A stretch of 64,000 bases of DNA, from NCBI RefSeq assembly GCF_030294945.1, contig NZ_AP018448.1, positions 2,666,001 through 2,730,000 on the forward strand, read 5' to 3'. The DNA comes from Streptomyces graminofaciens (GTDB lineage Bacteria > Actinomycetota > Actinomycetes > Streptomycetales > Streptomycetaceae). The notes under the pieces are model-generated. The model was not told the origin of the DNA, made no database searches, and worked only from the letters and a program-made list of their open reading frames with translations. The translations under genes were made by a program, and so were the position numbers. This document shows, one piece after another, positions 17,349 through 25,739 of the stretch (its first letter is position 1; every line of letters starts with the position of its first letter).

Positions 17349-19412
17349 ATGTCCCCTGCGCAGCGAGGCGCCAGACCCGGCGCCGCTCCGCGTCCCCGCC
17401 CCACCACTCTCCTGTTCCTGCTGCTCGCCCTGATCGTCGCCGCGGCGACGCTGGTGCTGCCCGCCGCGGGCCGGGCGGACGCCCTCTCCCGCCCGTCCCA
17501 GACGATGTACACCCCGCCGTCCAACGCGCCCTCGCCCGGGTCGTTCTACCCGCGGGCGATGCGCATGCAGCACAACGGCTCGGCCAACGGCACCCTGCTC
17601 GCCACCTTCGAGCAGTACACCTCGGGCACACCGGTCTTCCCGATATACCGCTCCACCGACAACGGCGACTCCTGGACGAAGATCTCCGATGTCGCCGACA
17701 CCCAGAACGGCTGGGGCATGCGCTGGCAGCCCGAGCTGTTCGAACTGCCCCAGGCCATGGGCGGTTTGCCGGCGGGCACCATCCTGGCCGCCGGAGCTTC
17801 TGTCCCCTCCGACCGCTCAGCCATCAAGATCGATGTCTACGCCAGCACCGACCGCGGACTGACCTGGAGCTTCGTCAGCAACATCGCCACCGGCGGCCCG
17901 GCATTCGACCAGAACGGCAATGGCAACACTCCCGTGTGGGAGCCGTTCTTCCTCGTCTCCGACGGCAAGCTGATCGTCTACTACTCCGACCAGCGCGACC
18001 CCGACCACGGCCAGAAGCTCGTCCACCAGGTCTCCACGGACATCCGCAACTGGGGCCCGGTCGTGGACGACGTGGCGATGCCCACCTACAGCCAGCGTCC
18101 GGGTATGGCCACCGTCGCGAAGCTGCCCAACGGCAAGTACGTCATGACGTACGAGTACGGCGGCTCTCCTGCGGGCAACTTCGCCGTCTACTACAAGATC
18201 TCCTCCGACCCGGAGGCGTTCGACTCCGTCACGGGCATTCCACTGCGTTCGACGGACGGCACGGTTCCTCGTGGCACCCCCTACATCACCTGGCTGCCCA
18301 CCGGCGGTCCGAACGGCACCCTCGCCGTCAGCGCCAACAGCGCGGACGACCTGTTCCTCAACACCGAGAACGGCGCCGCGGACACCTGGACGCGTATCAA
18401 CGCCAACGTCGCCGGCGGGTACAGCCGGGGCATGCTCCCGCTGGCCGACGGCCACAGCCTGCTGGTGCTCAGCGGGGGCCGCGCACGCAGCACCGGCGTC
18501 AACCCGGTCACGTACAGCACCATCGACCTGGGCGGCGGTATCTCCGACGGCGCCACCTACACCCTGTCCAACGCGAACAGCGACCTGAGGCTCACCATCG
18601 CCGGCGGCTCCACCACCAACGGAACCAACGCGACCCAGCAGACCACGACCAACGCCACCGACCAGCAGTGGCGCTTCGAGCAGCAGGCCTCCGGCTACTT
18701 CAAGATCTTCAATGTCGCCAGCGGCAAGGTCCTCGGCGTCCAGAACCAGTCCACCGCCGACGGCGCCAAGATCCTGCAGTGGGACGACAACGGCACCCTC
18801 GACCACGAATGGGCCGTCGCCCCGCACCCCGCCGGCGGCTACACGATCACCAACCGCGTGACCGGAAAGTACCTGGAGATCCCCAGCGCCTCCACCACCG
18901 TCGGCACCGCCGCGGCTCAGTGGAGCGGTACCAGCTGCGCCTGCCAGCGCTGGAACCCCACCCAGACCGCCCTGCCGCCGCTGGGCACCGGACAGTACGT
19001 CCTCGTCAACAAGAACAGCGGCAAGTACCTGGACATCCCCAACGCCTCCACCGCCACCAACACCGCGGTCGGCCAGTGGCGCAACTCCGCCTGCGCCTGC
19101 CAGATGTTCACCTTCCAGTCCGCCGGCAGCGGGGCCTGGACCATCAAGAACGTCAACAGCAACCTCAACCTGGACATCCGCAGCGGCTCCACCACCGCCG
19201 GGGCCGTCGTCGTCCAGAACACCGCCTCCAGCGCCGACTCCCAGAAGTGGACCCTCACCGACGGCGGCAACGGCTACTACAAACTCCGGAACGTGAACAG
19301 CACCCTCGTCGCGGGCGTCGCCCAGTCCTCCACCGCCGACGGCGCTGCTGTGGTCCAGTGGAACAGCTCCGCCCTCGACGACCAGCTCTGGAAGATCGTC
19401 CGCATCAACTGA
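17349..19412 (+). CDS. GH93-like exo-arabinanase with two ricin-type lectin domains
   Basis: 687 residues. Sec-type signal peptide (TLLFLLLALIVAAATLVLPAAGRADA). Residues about 50-395 form a sialidase-fold propeller with Asp-box-like turns (STDNGDSW, STDRGLTW) and glutamates in VWEPFF and MTYEYGG that fit the two GH93 catalytic positions. Two ricin-B (CBM13-like) domains follow, each with QxW-type repeats (about 400-535 and 545-685). GH93 enzymes release arabinobiose from alpha-1,5-arabinan. It is secreted and would feed the adjacent importer. Assignment to GH93 rather than another propeller hydrolase rests on pattern only. A paralogue lies at 39559. Confidence 0.8.
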   Translation: MSPAQRGARPGAAPRPRPTTLLFLLLALIVAAATLVLPAAGRADALSRPSQTMYTPPSNAPSPGSFYPRAMRMQHNGSANGTLLATFEQYTSGTPVFPIYRSTDNGDSWTKISDVADTQNGWGMRWQPELFELPQAMGGLPAGTILAAGASVPSDRSAIKIDVYASTDRGLTWSFVSNIATGGPAFDQNGNGNTPVWEPFFLVSDGKLIVYYSDQRDPDHGQKLVHQVSTDIRNWGPVVDDVAMPTYSQRPGMATVAKLPNGKYVMTYEYGGSPAGNFAVYYKISSDPEAFDSVTGIPLRSTDGTVPRGTPYITWLPTGGPNGTLAVSANSADDLFLNTENGAADTWTRINANVAGGYSRGMLPLADGHSLLVLSGGRARSTGVNPVTYSTIDLGGGISDGATYTLSNANSDLRLTIAGGSTTNGTNATQQTTTNATDQQWRFEQQASGYFKIFNVASGKVLGVQNQSTADGAKILQWDDNGTLDHEWAVAPHPAGGYTITNRVTGKYLEIPSASTTVGTAAAQWSGTSCACQRWNPTQTALPPLGTGQYVLVNKNSGKYLDIPNASTATNTAVGQWRNSACACQMFTFQSAGSGAWTIKNVNSNLNLDIRSGSTTAGAVVVQNTASSADSQKWTLTDGGNGYYKLRNVNSTLVAGVAQSSTADGAAVVQWNSSALDDQLWKIVRIN

Positions 19413-19452
19413 CCGCACAGGGACGGTTCACCGGACCGACACCGCACCAACT

Positions 19453-19487
19453 GCCGGGTCCGCCGACCAGAAGTCGGCGGGCCCGGC
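19453..19487 (+). terminator. Hairpin terminator after GH93-like gene
   Basis: 15-bp stem with one mismatch (GCCGGGTCCGCCGAC against GTCGGCGGGCCCGGC) and a 5-nt loop, 40 bases after the stop. Confidence 0.75.
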
Positions 19488-19507
19488 CCGCTCCGGCGAA
19501 GGCCCGG

Positions 19508-19626
19508 TCAGCCGACGTCGAGCACGATCTTGCCGCGCACCCGTCCGGACTGGCTGAGGCGGAGGGCTTCGGCCGCCTCGGCCAGGGGGCAGCGCGCGGT
19601 CGATGTGGACCGTGAGCTCGACACCT
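19508..19626 (-). pseudogene. 3' scrap of a zinc-binding/quinone oxidoreductase gene
   Basis: On the minus strand the last 80 bases read PLAEAAEALRLSQSGRVRGK followed by IVLDVG and a stop, the usual C-terminus of NADPH:quinone reductase or zinc-type alcohol dehydrogenases. The preceding HIDRAL is in a different frame; one extra C in a run of five accounts for it. No upstream part of the gene remains, only about 40 codons. Confidence 0.55.
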
Positions 19627-19656
19627 GCACGAGCCCTGTGGTCTCCGTGACGCAAA

Positions 19657-19683
19657 CGGCCTCGGACGAGAAGTCCGAGGCCG
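19657..19683 (-). terminator. Hairpin terminator after GH78 gene
   Basis: Perfect 11-bp stem (CGGCCTCGGAC and complement) with a 5-nt loop, 26 bases beyond the rhamnosidase stop on its strand. Confidence 0.75.
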
Positions 19684-19708
19684 AAGGCCGTGCGCCAACC
19701 GCCTTGGC

Positions 19709-22700
19709 TCAGCGGAGGTCGGCGGTCAGTCGGTACGAGCCGGAGGGCAAGCGGTACGAGGACACCCCGTCCGAGTGACCGAGGTGGCGCACGCCGTCCA
19801 CTCGTGCCAACGGAGTCCGTCCCTCGCGCACCGAATCGGCGGAGGCGGCCGGCAGACGCAGGGTGGCCTCGCTGTTCGCGGGCACGACCGCATGGTACGC
19901 GAGGGTCCGGCCCCCGCCCTCGACCGCCCACTCGCTCCGGATCTCACCGTACGGCGACTCGTAGGTGCCCGAGACCTGAGTGACCTTCCCCGTGGGGTCG
20001 GGGTGGGGCTGGAGGAGGAATCGCTTGAAGCCGGGGCTGTCCGGATCACGGGCGATACCGGCCATGTAGGCGTACATCCACTCCATGATCGCGCCGTAGG
20101 CATAGTGGTTGAAGGAGTTCATGCCGACCGGGCCGAACCCGTCGTCCTCGGAGTAGGAGTTCCACCGCTCCCACACCGTGGTGGCTCCGTTCTTCACCGA
20201 GAACAGCCAGGACGGCAGCGCGTCCTGGTGCAGCAGCTTGTACGCCAGGTCCGCGCGGCCCTCGTCGGTGAGGACGGGGGCGAGTACGTTGACGCCGAGG
20301 AAGCCGACGGACAGCGTGTTCTCGGCGTACCTGACCCGGATGCTCTCCGGGTGCGCCTCCTTGTGGGCCGCGTCGTTGCCGATGTTGTCCGCCAACAGCC
20401 CGACGAGCGTACGGCGCTGCGCCTCGGTCTCGTAGAAGCCGAGCTTGAGGACCCACAGCAAGGCGCTCTGGCTGTTGTCCTCCGTCTTCTGGTCGGGGTC
20501 GGCGCCGGGCTCGATCGGGGAGGCCGGCCCCAGACCGGACCTGACGGTGACGCGGCCGCCCTCGGTGCTCAGGTACTTGGTGATGAACGCCTGCTTGATG
20601 CGTCCGAAGAGCCGCTCGTACTCCTCGGCCTCACCGGCCCGGCCGATCGCACGGGCCATCCGCGCCATCAACTGGGCGGAGTAGCCGTAGTAGACGTCGC
20701 TCATCAGCTGGGCGCTGGTCTTCTGCGGGGCGAGCCAGTCGCCGGTGAGGGATCCCTGTCCGGCGTAGGTGTCGCCGGTCTGCCGGCGGATCCAGTCCAG
20801 GTAGCGGGCCATGGACGGCCAGTTGCGCTCGACGACGGTCGGGTCACCGGTCATCTGCCACACGGTCCACGGCACGATGACCCCGGCGTCGGCCCAACCG
20901 CTGCCGCCTCCGGGGAAGTTGAAGCGTCCGCCCGGTGCGAGCCCGGTGTACTGCGCCTTGTCCGCGCCGTAGATGGTCTGGGAGTCGACGACCGTGTCCT
21001 GGAAGTGGCTGAGGAAGACGCCCGCGTCCGCGTTGTACAGGCCGGTCGTGGCGAAGACCTGGGTGTCGCCGGTCCAGCCGAGGCGTTCGTCGCGTTGCGG
21101 GCAGTCGGTGGGCACCCAGAAGTAGTTGCCGCGCTGGCCCCAACGGATGTTGCTTGTCAGCTTGTTGATGTCGGGGTCGTTCGTCGTGACGGTGCCGGTC
21201 TCACGGGTGGCGGATGTGGCGACCTTGCCCGTCAGCCGGGTGATCGTGACGGTCTCCGACGAGGTGACGGACACGTATCGGAAGCCGTAGAAGGTCAGGG
21301 AGTCCCGATGGCTCTCCCCCTGCGGGTCGCCCTTCAGGACGTACGTGCTGGTGGCCTTGGCGCTGCGGAGGTTGGCCCGGTAGACGGAACCCTCGGGGCC
21401 GTCCGCACCGGCGCTGTCGTCGTTGAGCATCTCGGCGAACTTGAACTCGACCTTGGCGCCGGCCGGGCCTCGCAGGCTGTGGCGGGCCACCCCGACCATG
21501 TTCTGGCCGAGGTCGAAGACGGCGGTCTCGCCACTGCCGATGGTGACCGAGGCGGAGGCCGCCTTCGCGGGGTCGGTCACCGTGCGGGCCGGGTCCACGA
21601 CGACGCGCCCTCTGCCGTTGGGGCTGCCGTCCTGTCCCGTCACACCGGTGGCGACGGTGACGGACTGCGGCCGTCGGTCCCAGCGGTGCACGAAACGCGC
21701 GGTCTCTCCCGGGTAGGCGAGCAGCCGCACGTCCGGGTACTTGTCCTCGAAGGCGACTCGTTCCACGTCCGACCAGGTCGAGTCGTCGAATCCGTCGGCG
21801 GTCCAGCCCGTCAGCTCCCTGCGGGCGTCGTACGTCTGGCCGTCATAGATGTCGTCGGCCCGGTAGGGGCCGGTGTCGGTGGCCCGCCAGCCGCCGTCCG
21901 TGTCGGTGACGACCGTCTGGGACGTACCGTCGGCATACCTGATCAGCAGCTTCGCCTTGACCGCGAGGGCATGGCCGTCCTTCGCGTAGTAGGTGCTGCC
22001 GTCGGAGACACGGCTGTTGTACCAGCCGTTGCCCAGAACGACGGCGAGCGTGACCTTCGGTCCGCGCGTCACGAGGTCGGTGACGTCGTAGGTCATGTAG
22101 TTGACGCGCGCGTCGTAGTTGGTCCAGCCCGGCGGCAGCAGTTCGGTCGTCCTGCCGCCGTCCTGCGAGACGGTCACACGCTGTCCGCTGACGTACGCCT
22201 CGTAGACGCCGAGGGCCGAGACGTACAGCCGTGCCTCCCGGACCCGGGGCCGGTGCTTTCCGGAGCCCGCGCCCTTGAGTGCCTGCTCCTTCCTGAGCAT
22301 CGGCGCCCCGGGCGAGTTCGGGGTCTTCCCCTTCATCCCGATCCACCGCGCGCCGGCCCATCCGGCCACACCGTCGGTGCTCATCAGGCCGGTCTCGAAG
22401 GAGGAGGGGGCCGCGACGCCGACGGGACGGCCTTCGGTGTCCCAGACGGTGACCGTCCAGTGGTAGCGGGTCGAGGCGCCGAGCGGCTCGCCCGCGTAGC
22501 GGACGGCGACCGAGTCGGAGGTACGGACGCGTCCGCTGTTCCAGACGTCCGCGCGTGCGGCGGTCAGCTTCTCCGGAGCGCTGGCCACGAGGATCTGGTA
22601 CGCCCCCTGTGCCCGCCCTCGTGTCGCCGACCGCATGCGCCAGCCGAAGCGCGGGCGGTCGGCGTCGACGCCCAGGGGGTCCGTGCGGTGTTCCACGGTC

Positions 22701-22909
22701 AGGCCGGACACCGCGCTCTCGCCCGGCCGGGGCTGAGGTGCCGCGTGGGCCGTGGTCGCGCCGCCGAGGCCGCCGGCCACTACCGGCACCGCGCCCGCCG
22801 TCGCGGCGAGCACGCTGCGGCGGCGGATTCCATTCGCGGGTCCGCCCGGACGGTCGCCGCCCTCGCCGGCTCGGTCAGCGTCGAATAAGTCGTGCTCTGC
22901 ATGGGTCAC
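19709..22909 (-). CDS. Alpha-L-rhamnosidase, GH78 family, Tat-secreted
   Basis: 1066 residues, GTG start at 22909 with AAGGG 8 nt before. The signal reads GIRRRSVLAATAGAVPVVAG and ends AHA, a Tat-type export signal. The domain order is typical for GH78: N-terminal beta domains (LTVEHRTDPLGVDADRPRFG; ARLYVSALGVYEAYVSGQRV), then the (alpha/alpha)6 barrel with DCPQRDERLGWTGDTQVF holding the catalytic acid, then a C-terminal beta domain (GTYESPYGEIRSEW). It releases terminal alpha-L-rhamnose from rhamnogalacturonan, hesperidin-like glycosides or gums outside the cell. The next gene upstream on this strand is a destroyed transporter, so rhamnose uptake must rely on other loci. Confidence 0.95.
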   Translation of the reverse strand: MTHAEHDLFDADRAGEGGDRPGGPANGIRRRSVLAATAGAVPVVAGGLGGATTAHAAPQPRPGESAVSGLTVEHRTDPLGVDADRPRFGWRMRSATRGRAQGAYQILVASAPEKLTAARADVWNSGRVRTSDSVAVRYAGEPLGASTRYHWTVTVWDTEGRPVGVAAPSSFETGLMSTDGVAGWAGARWIGMKGKTPNSPGAPMLRKEQALKGAGSGKHRPRVREARLYVSALGVYEAYVSGQRVTVSQDGGRTTELLPPGWTNYDARVNYMTYDVTDLVTRGPKVTLAVVLGNGWYNSRVSDGSTYYAKDGHALAVKAKLLIRYADGTSQTVVTDTDGGWRATDTGPYRADDIYDGQTYDARRELTGWTADGFDDSTWSDVERVAFEDKYPDVRLLAYPGETARFVHRWDRRPQSVTVATGVTGQDGSPNGRGRVVVDPARTVTDPAKAASASVTIGSGETAVFDLGQNMVGVARHSLRGPAGAKVEFKFAEMLNDDSAGADGPEGSVYRANLRSAKATSTYVLKGDPQGESHRDSLTFYGFRYVSVTSSETVTITRLTGKVATSATRETGTVTTNDPDINKLTSNIRWGQRGNYFWVPTDCPQRDERLGWTGDTQVFATTGLYNADAGVFLSHFQDTVVDSQTIYGADKAQYTGLAPGGRFNFPGGGSGWADAGVIVPWTVWQMTGDPTVVERNWPSMARYLDWIRRQTGDTYAGQGSLTGDWLAPQKTSAQLMSDVYYGYSAQLMARMARAIGRAGEAEEYERLFGRIKQAFITKYLSTEGGRVTVRSGLGPASPIEPGADPDQKTEDNSQSALLWVLKLGFYETEAQRRTLVGLLADNIGNDAAHKEAHPESIRVRYAENTLSVGFLGVNVLAPVLTDEGRADLAYKLLHQDALPSWLFSVKNGATTVWERWNSYSEDDGFGPVGMNSFNHYAYGAIMEWMYAYMAGIARDPDSPGFKRFLLQPHPDPTGKVTQVSGTYESPYGEIRSEWAVEGGGRTLAYHAVVPANSEATLRLPAASADSVREGRTPLARVDGVRHLGHSDGVSSYRLPSGSYRLTADLR

Positions 22910-22941
22910 ACCGTGTTCCCTTCAGTTTCACATGTGGGGGG

Positions 22942-23950
22942 TCAGGAGCCGGACCTGTAGTCGGCGTCCATTGCGTCCAGGAGCTTCTGGGGCGTGGACT
23001 GCCCGCTGAAGATCTCCTGGAGGCCGCTGAGCATGGTCTGCTGGACCTTGGGGTTGGGCCAGAGCTGATCCATGAACGGCACTGTGCGGTCGGACCCGAT
23101 GAACTCGGAGAGTTCGGCGAGTGACGGGTCCGCCGTGAAGCCCGTGTCGGGCAGGGCGGGCAGACCGCCCTGCTTCTTCACGAACACGTTCATGCCCTCG
23201 GGCGACATCACGAAGTTCACGAACTTCAGCGCCAGTTTCTCGTTCTTCGCCTTCGCGTTGACGCCGTATCCGCCGCCCGCCGCGGCGGGTATGAGGGTCC
23301 GGGAGGCGTCGTCGGCGGCGGGCAGCGCCTTGAGCGTGAACGTGCCCTCGGGATTCTTCTGCTTGCAGGGCGATCACCCAGTTGCCCTGGACGATGCCGA
23401 GGGTCTTGCCGGTGGCGGCGAGTTGCTGGCCGGCTTCGTAGGTGGTGCCCAGTGGGTTCTTCTGGAAGCAGCCGGTCTTCTCCATCGTCAGGTACTTGTC
23501 CAGGGCGGTGGTCCACCGGGACTTGGCGAAGGTGGCCCGGCCGGCCTGCATCTTCTGGTCGAAGTCCCGGTCGTCGCCGTAGACGGTCGTGGCGACCAGC
23601 GCGTACAGCACGAGCTGCGTCACCCAGTTGTCCTGGTTGCCCACTGCGAAGGCCGGGGTTCCCTTAACCTTCGCGGCCTTGCAGAAGGCCAGCAGCTCCG
23701 TCCAGGTGTCCGGCGGGGTGAGGCCCGCCTTCTTCACGGCCTGCTCCTTGTAGACGGCGCCGATGCCGTTCTGTCCGAAGACCGCGCTGTACGTCTTCCC
23801 CTCGTACTGGGCGACGGACTTCATCGCGTCCGGCAGCTCGGCGGCCCACGGCTGGTCCGACAGGTCGCGCAGATAGCCCGGCTTCGCCAGCACGTATGTC
23901 GTCGCCGGATTGCCGTTGCCGGGCCCGACCGACATCACGTCGGGTGCCGT
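22942..23950 (-). pseudogene. Sugar-binding protein gene, 5' end lost and frameshifted
   Basis: From about 23950 the minus strand reads PDVMSVGPGNGNPATTYVLA, TWTELLAFCKAAKVKGTPAF and other SBP_bac_1 features. After GNWVIALQA near 23360 the frame slips by one base within CAAGCAGAAGAATCCC and resumes as VNFVMSPEGMNVFVKKQGGL down to a stop at 22942. Signal peptide and roughly the first 80-100 residues are missing because the 5' side is fused to a permease fragment. No functional protein is expected. It was probably the binding protein of a transporter serving the adjacent rhamnosidase. Confidence 0.72.
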
Positions 23951-24182
23951 GGTAGTCGTCCAGGCCGACCAGGGAGAAGTCGGGGTCGAGTCCGTCCCAG
24001 TCGGTGAACGCGTAGTACACACCGCGCGCACTCGGCACCAGGACGACGAAGGCGAACAGCAGCATCGCGGGCAGGGTGAACCACCACGGCGGGGTGGTTC
24101 GCGCGCGCCGCACCCGTGGAGCCGGGTCCGCGCCCGGGGGCCGGTCGATGTGCGGAGATTGCTCGAGCGGGGTGGCTGTCAC
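23945..24182 (-). pseudogene. N-terminal fragment of a MalF-type permease
   Basis: GTG start at 24182 after a perfect AGGAGG (7-nt spacing). The product begins TATPLEQSPHIDRPPG and enters the first membrane span (WFTLPAMLLFAFVVLVPSAR), then GVYYAFTDWDGLDPDFSLVG, standard for the N-terminus of a sugar ABC permease. After GLDDYHG the sequence joins binding-protein coding in another frame. So one deletion removed the rest of this permease, probably a second permease, and the 5' end of the binding-protein gene. Confidence 0.7.
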
Positions 24183-24197
24183 TGACGAACCTCCTCT

Positions 24198-24213
24198 CTT
24201 GAAACGATTCAAG
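24198..24213. promoter_or_regulatory. Operator-like palindrome before permease fragment
   Basis: CTTGAAACGATTCAAG: 6-bp perfect arms around ACGA, immediately upstream of the AGGAGG of the permease fragment. The AACG core with symmetric arms resembles LacI-family operators. It differs from the two sites bracketing the LacI gene, so a distinct regulator is possible. Confidence 0.55.
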
Positions 24214-24336
24214 CCAACTGCTGGATCAACTCTCCGACCGCGCCTCGACGGGAGCGTCGCCGGTCTCTTCATCCTGGAGTTCGGTGCCGGGGCGGTGTGG
24301 GGCCCGACGCCGGGCCGGGCGGCCCGGAATGGTTGT

Positions 24337-24350
24337 GGGTAACGTTTCCC
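24337..24350. promoter_or_regulatory. LacI-type operator, copy 1
   Basis: GGGTAACGTTTCCC, the reverse complement of GGGAAACGTTACCC. It lies between the transporter remnant and the LacI gene and matches the site at 25629 in 13 of 14 positions. Confidence 0.7.
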
Positions 24351-24519
24351 AAAGGGTGTGGCCAGACCCTAGGGAGCGTCCCGCGTGACGTCAAGACGTT
24401 GCGCACACACTGCGGGGGCATTACGAGGAAGGCGCCTCCCCCGCTCCGAGTCACCCGCTGAGCTGCGGAATCCGTCCTAGACTCGGCCGCCCAACGACTC
24501 CCCGAAAGGCAAGGACCGG

Positions 24520-25563
24520 ATGGAGCCGCCAGCAACACGCCGCAGGGTCACCATCGTCGACGTCGCGCGGCACGCCCGCGTGTCCGTCACCTCCGTGTCG
24601 AAGGTGCTGCGCAACGCGTACGGGGCCAGTCCCGAGATGCAGACCAGGGTGCGCCGCGCGATCGAGGAGCTGGGCTACCGGCCGCACGCGGGTGCCAGAG
24701 CCCTTCGCGGGCAGACGTACACCATCGGCGTGATGCTGCCCGACATCCGCAACCCGTTCTTCCCCGAGATCCTCGACGGCATCACCGCCTCACTGGAGGA
24801 AACCGACTACCAGGTACTCCTGGGACCCGGCTGCAACGGGGAGAACGAGGAGGCCCGCGTCACCGAGGCGATGATCGACCGCGGCATGGACGGCCTCGTC
24901 CTGGTCGCACCGGTCTCGTCGCGCGCGCACCTGGAGCACGTGGGCACCGCCATACCGACCGTCGTCGTCGGCCGCCACGGATCCTCTCCCGCGTACGACA
25001 CCGTGACCGACGACGACTTCGAGGGCGCGGCCCTGGTCGTCAGTCACCTCGCCGGTCTCGGCCATCGCCGGATCGCCCACATCGAGCATCACGAGACCGA
25101 CCCGACGCGCCTCGCGGAGATGCCCAACGCCCGGCGCGCCGACGGATACCGGCAGGCCATGCGGGTGCACGGGCTGGAGGAGTGGATCGACGTGGTCTCC
25201 ACCAGCTACACCCAGCAAGGCGGTTACCAGGGCGTGCGGGAGTTGCTGTCCCGTCCGGCCGCCGCCCGGCCCACGGCCGTCTTCGCCGGAGCGGACATCG
25301 TCGCCATCGGCGCGCTCCAGGCGGCCTCCGAGGCCGGCCTGTCCGTTCCCGGCGACATGTCGGTGGCCGGATACGACAACACCACGTTCGCCGCGTTCGA
25401 CCCGATCTCGCTCACCAGCGTCGACCAGGCGGGCCAGGAGATGGGCAGGAACGCCGTACGACTCCTCCTGGAACGCATCTCCGATCACGGCCGCCCGTCG
25501 GCCAAGGTCACCCTCTCCCCCAGCCTTGTGCCGCGCCGGTCCACGGCACGACCGGCGGAGTGA
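24520..25563 (+). CDS. LacI-family transcriptional regulator
   Basis: 347 residues. Helix-turn-helix VTIVDVARHARVSVTSVSKV at the N-terminus, hinge HAGARALRG, then the effector domain beginning YTIGVMLPDIRNPFFPEI and ending DPISLTSVDQAGQEMG. It lies between two nearly identical operators (24337 and 25629), so it probably controls its own transcription leftward or rightward and the binding-protein gene at 25740. The transporter remnant to its left suggests it once regulated rhamnoside uptake. Confidence 0.93.
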   Translation: MEPPATRRRVTIVDVARHARVSVTSVSKVLRNAYGASPEMQTRVRRAIEELGYRPHAGARALRGQTYTIGVMLPDIRNPFFPEILDGITASLEETDYQVLLGPGCNGENEEARVTEAMIDRGMDGLVLVAPVSSRAHLEHVGTAIPTVVVGRHGSSPAYDTVTDDDFEGAALVVSHLAGLGHRRIAHIEHHETDPTRLAEMPNARRADGYRQAMRVHGLEEWIDVVSTSYTQQGGYQGVRELLSRPAAARPTAVFAGADIVAIGALQAASEAGLSVPGDMSVAGYDNTTFAAFDPISLTSVDQAGQEMGRNAVRLLLERISDHGRPSAKVTLSPSLVPRRSTARPAE

Positions 25564-25628
25564 GGGCCGACACCGAACAATGCGGGGGGGGCGTTCAACC
25601 CTTCGGTTGAATGTTGGACCGAACTTTT

Positions 25629-25642
25629 GGGAAACGTTGCCC
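25629..25642. promoter_or_regulatory. LacI-type operator, copy 2
   Basis: GGGAAACGTTGCCC, between the LacI stop and the binding-protein start at 25740; it pairs with the copy at 24337. AACGTT is the palindromic core. Confidence 0.7.
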
Positions 25643-25739
25643 ATCGCTTCTCGCTGAGGCAAGGATGAGGGTGCCCGACGGCCGTGGCAGAGCCAGGCGC
25701 CGGGCTTCCTCACTCCCCCCTCAGAGAGGTCTCCTCAGC

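Noticed and set aside
19775-22888. 1037-residue open frame opposite GH78
   Set aside because: Antisense artefact; arginine/glycine/valine-rich without motifs.
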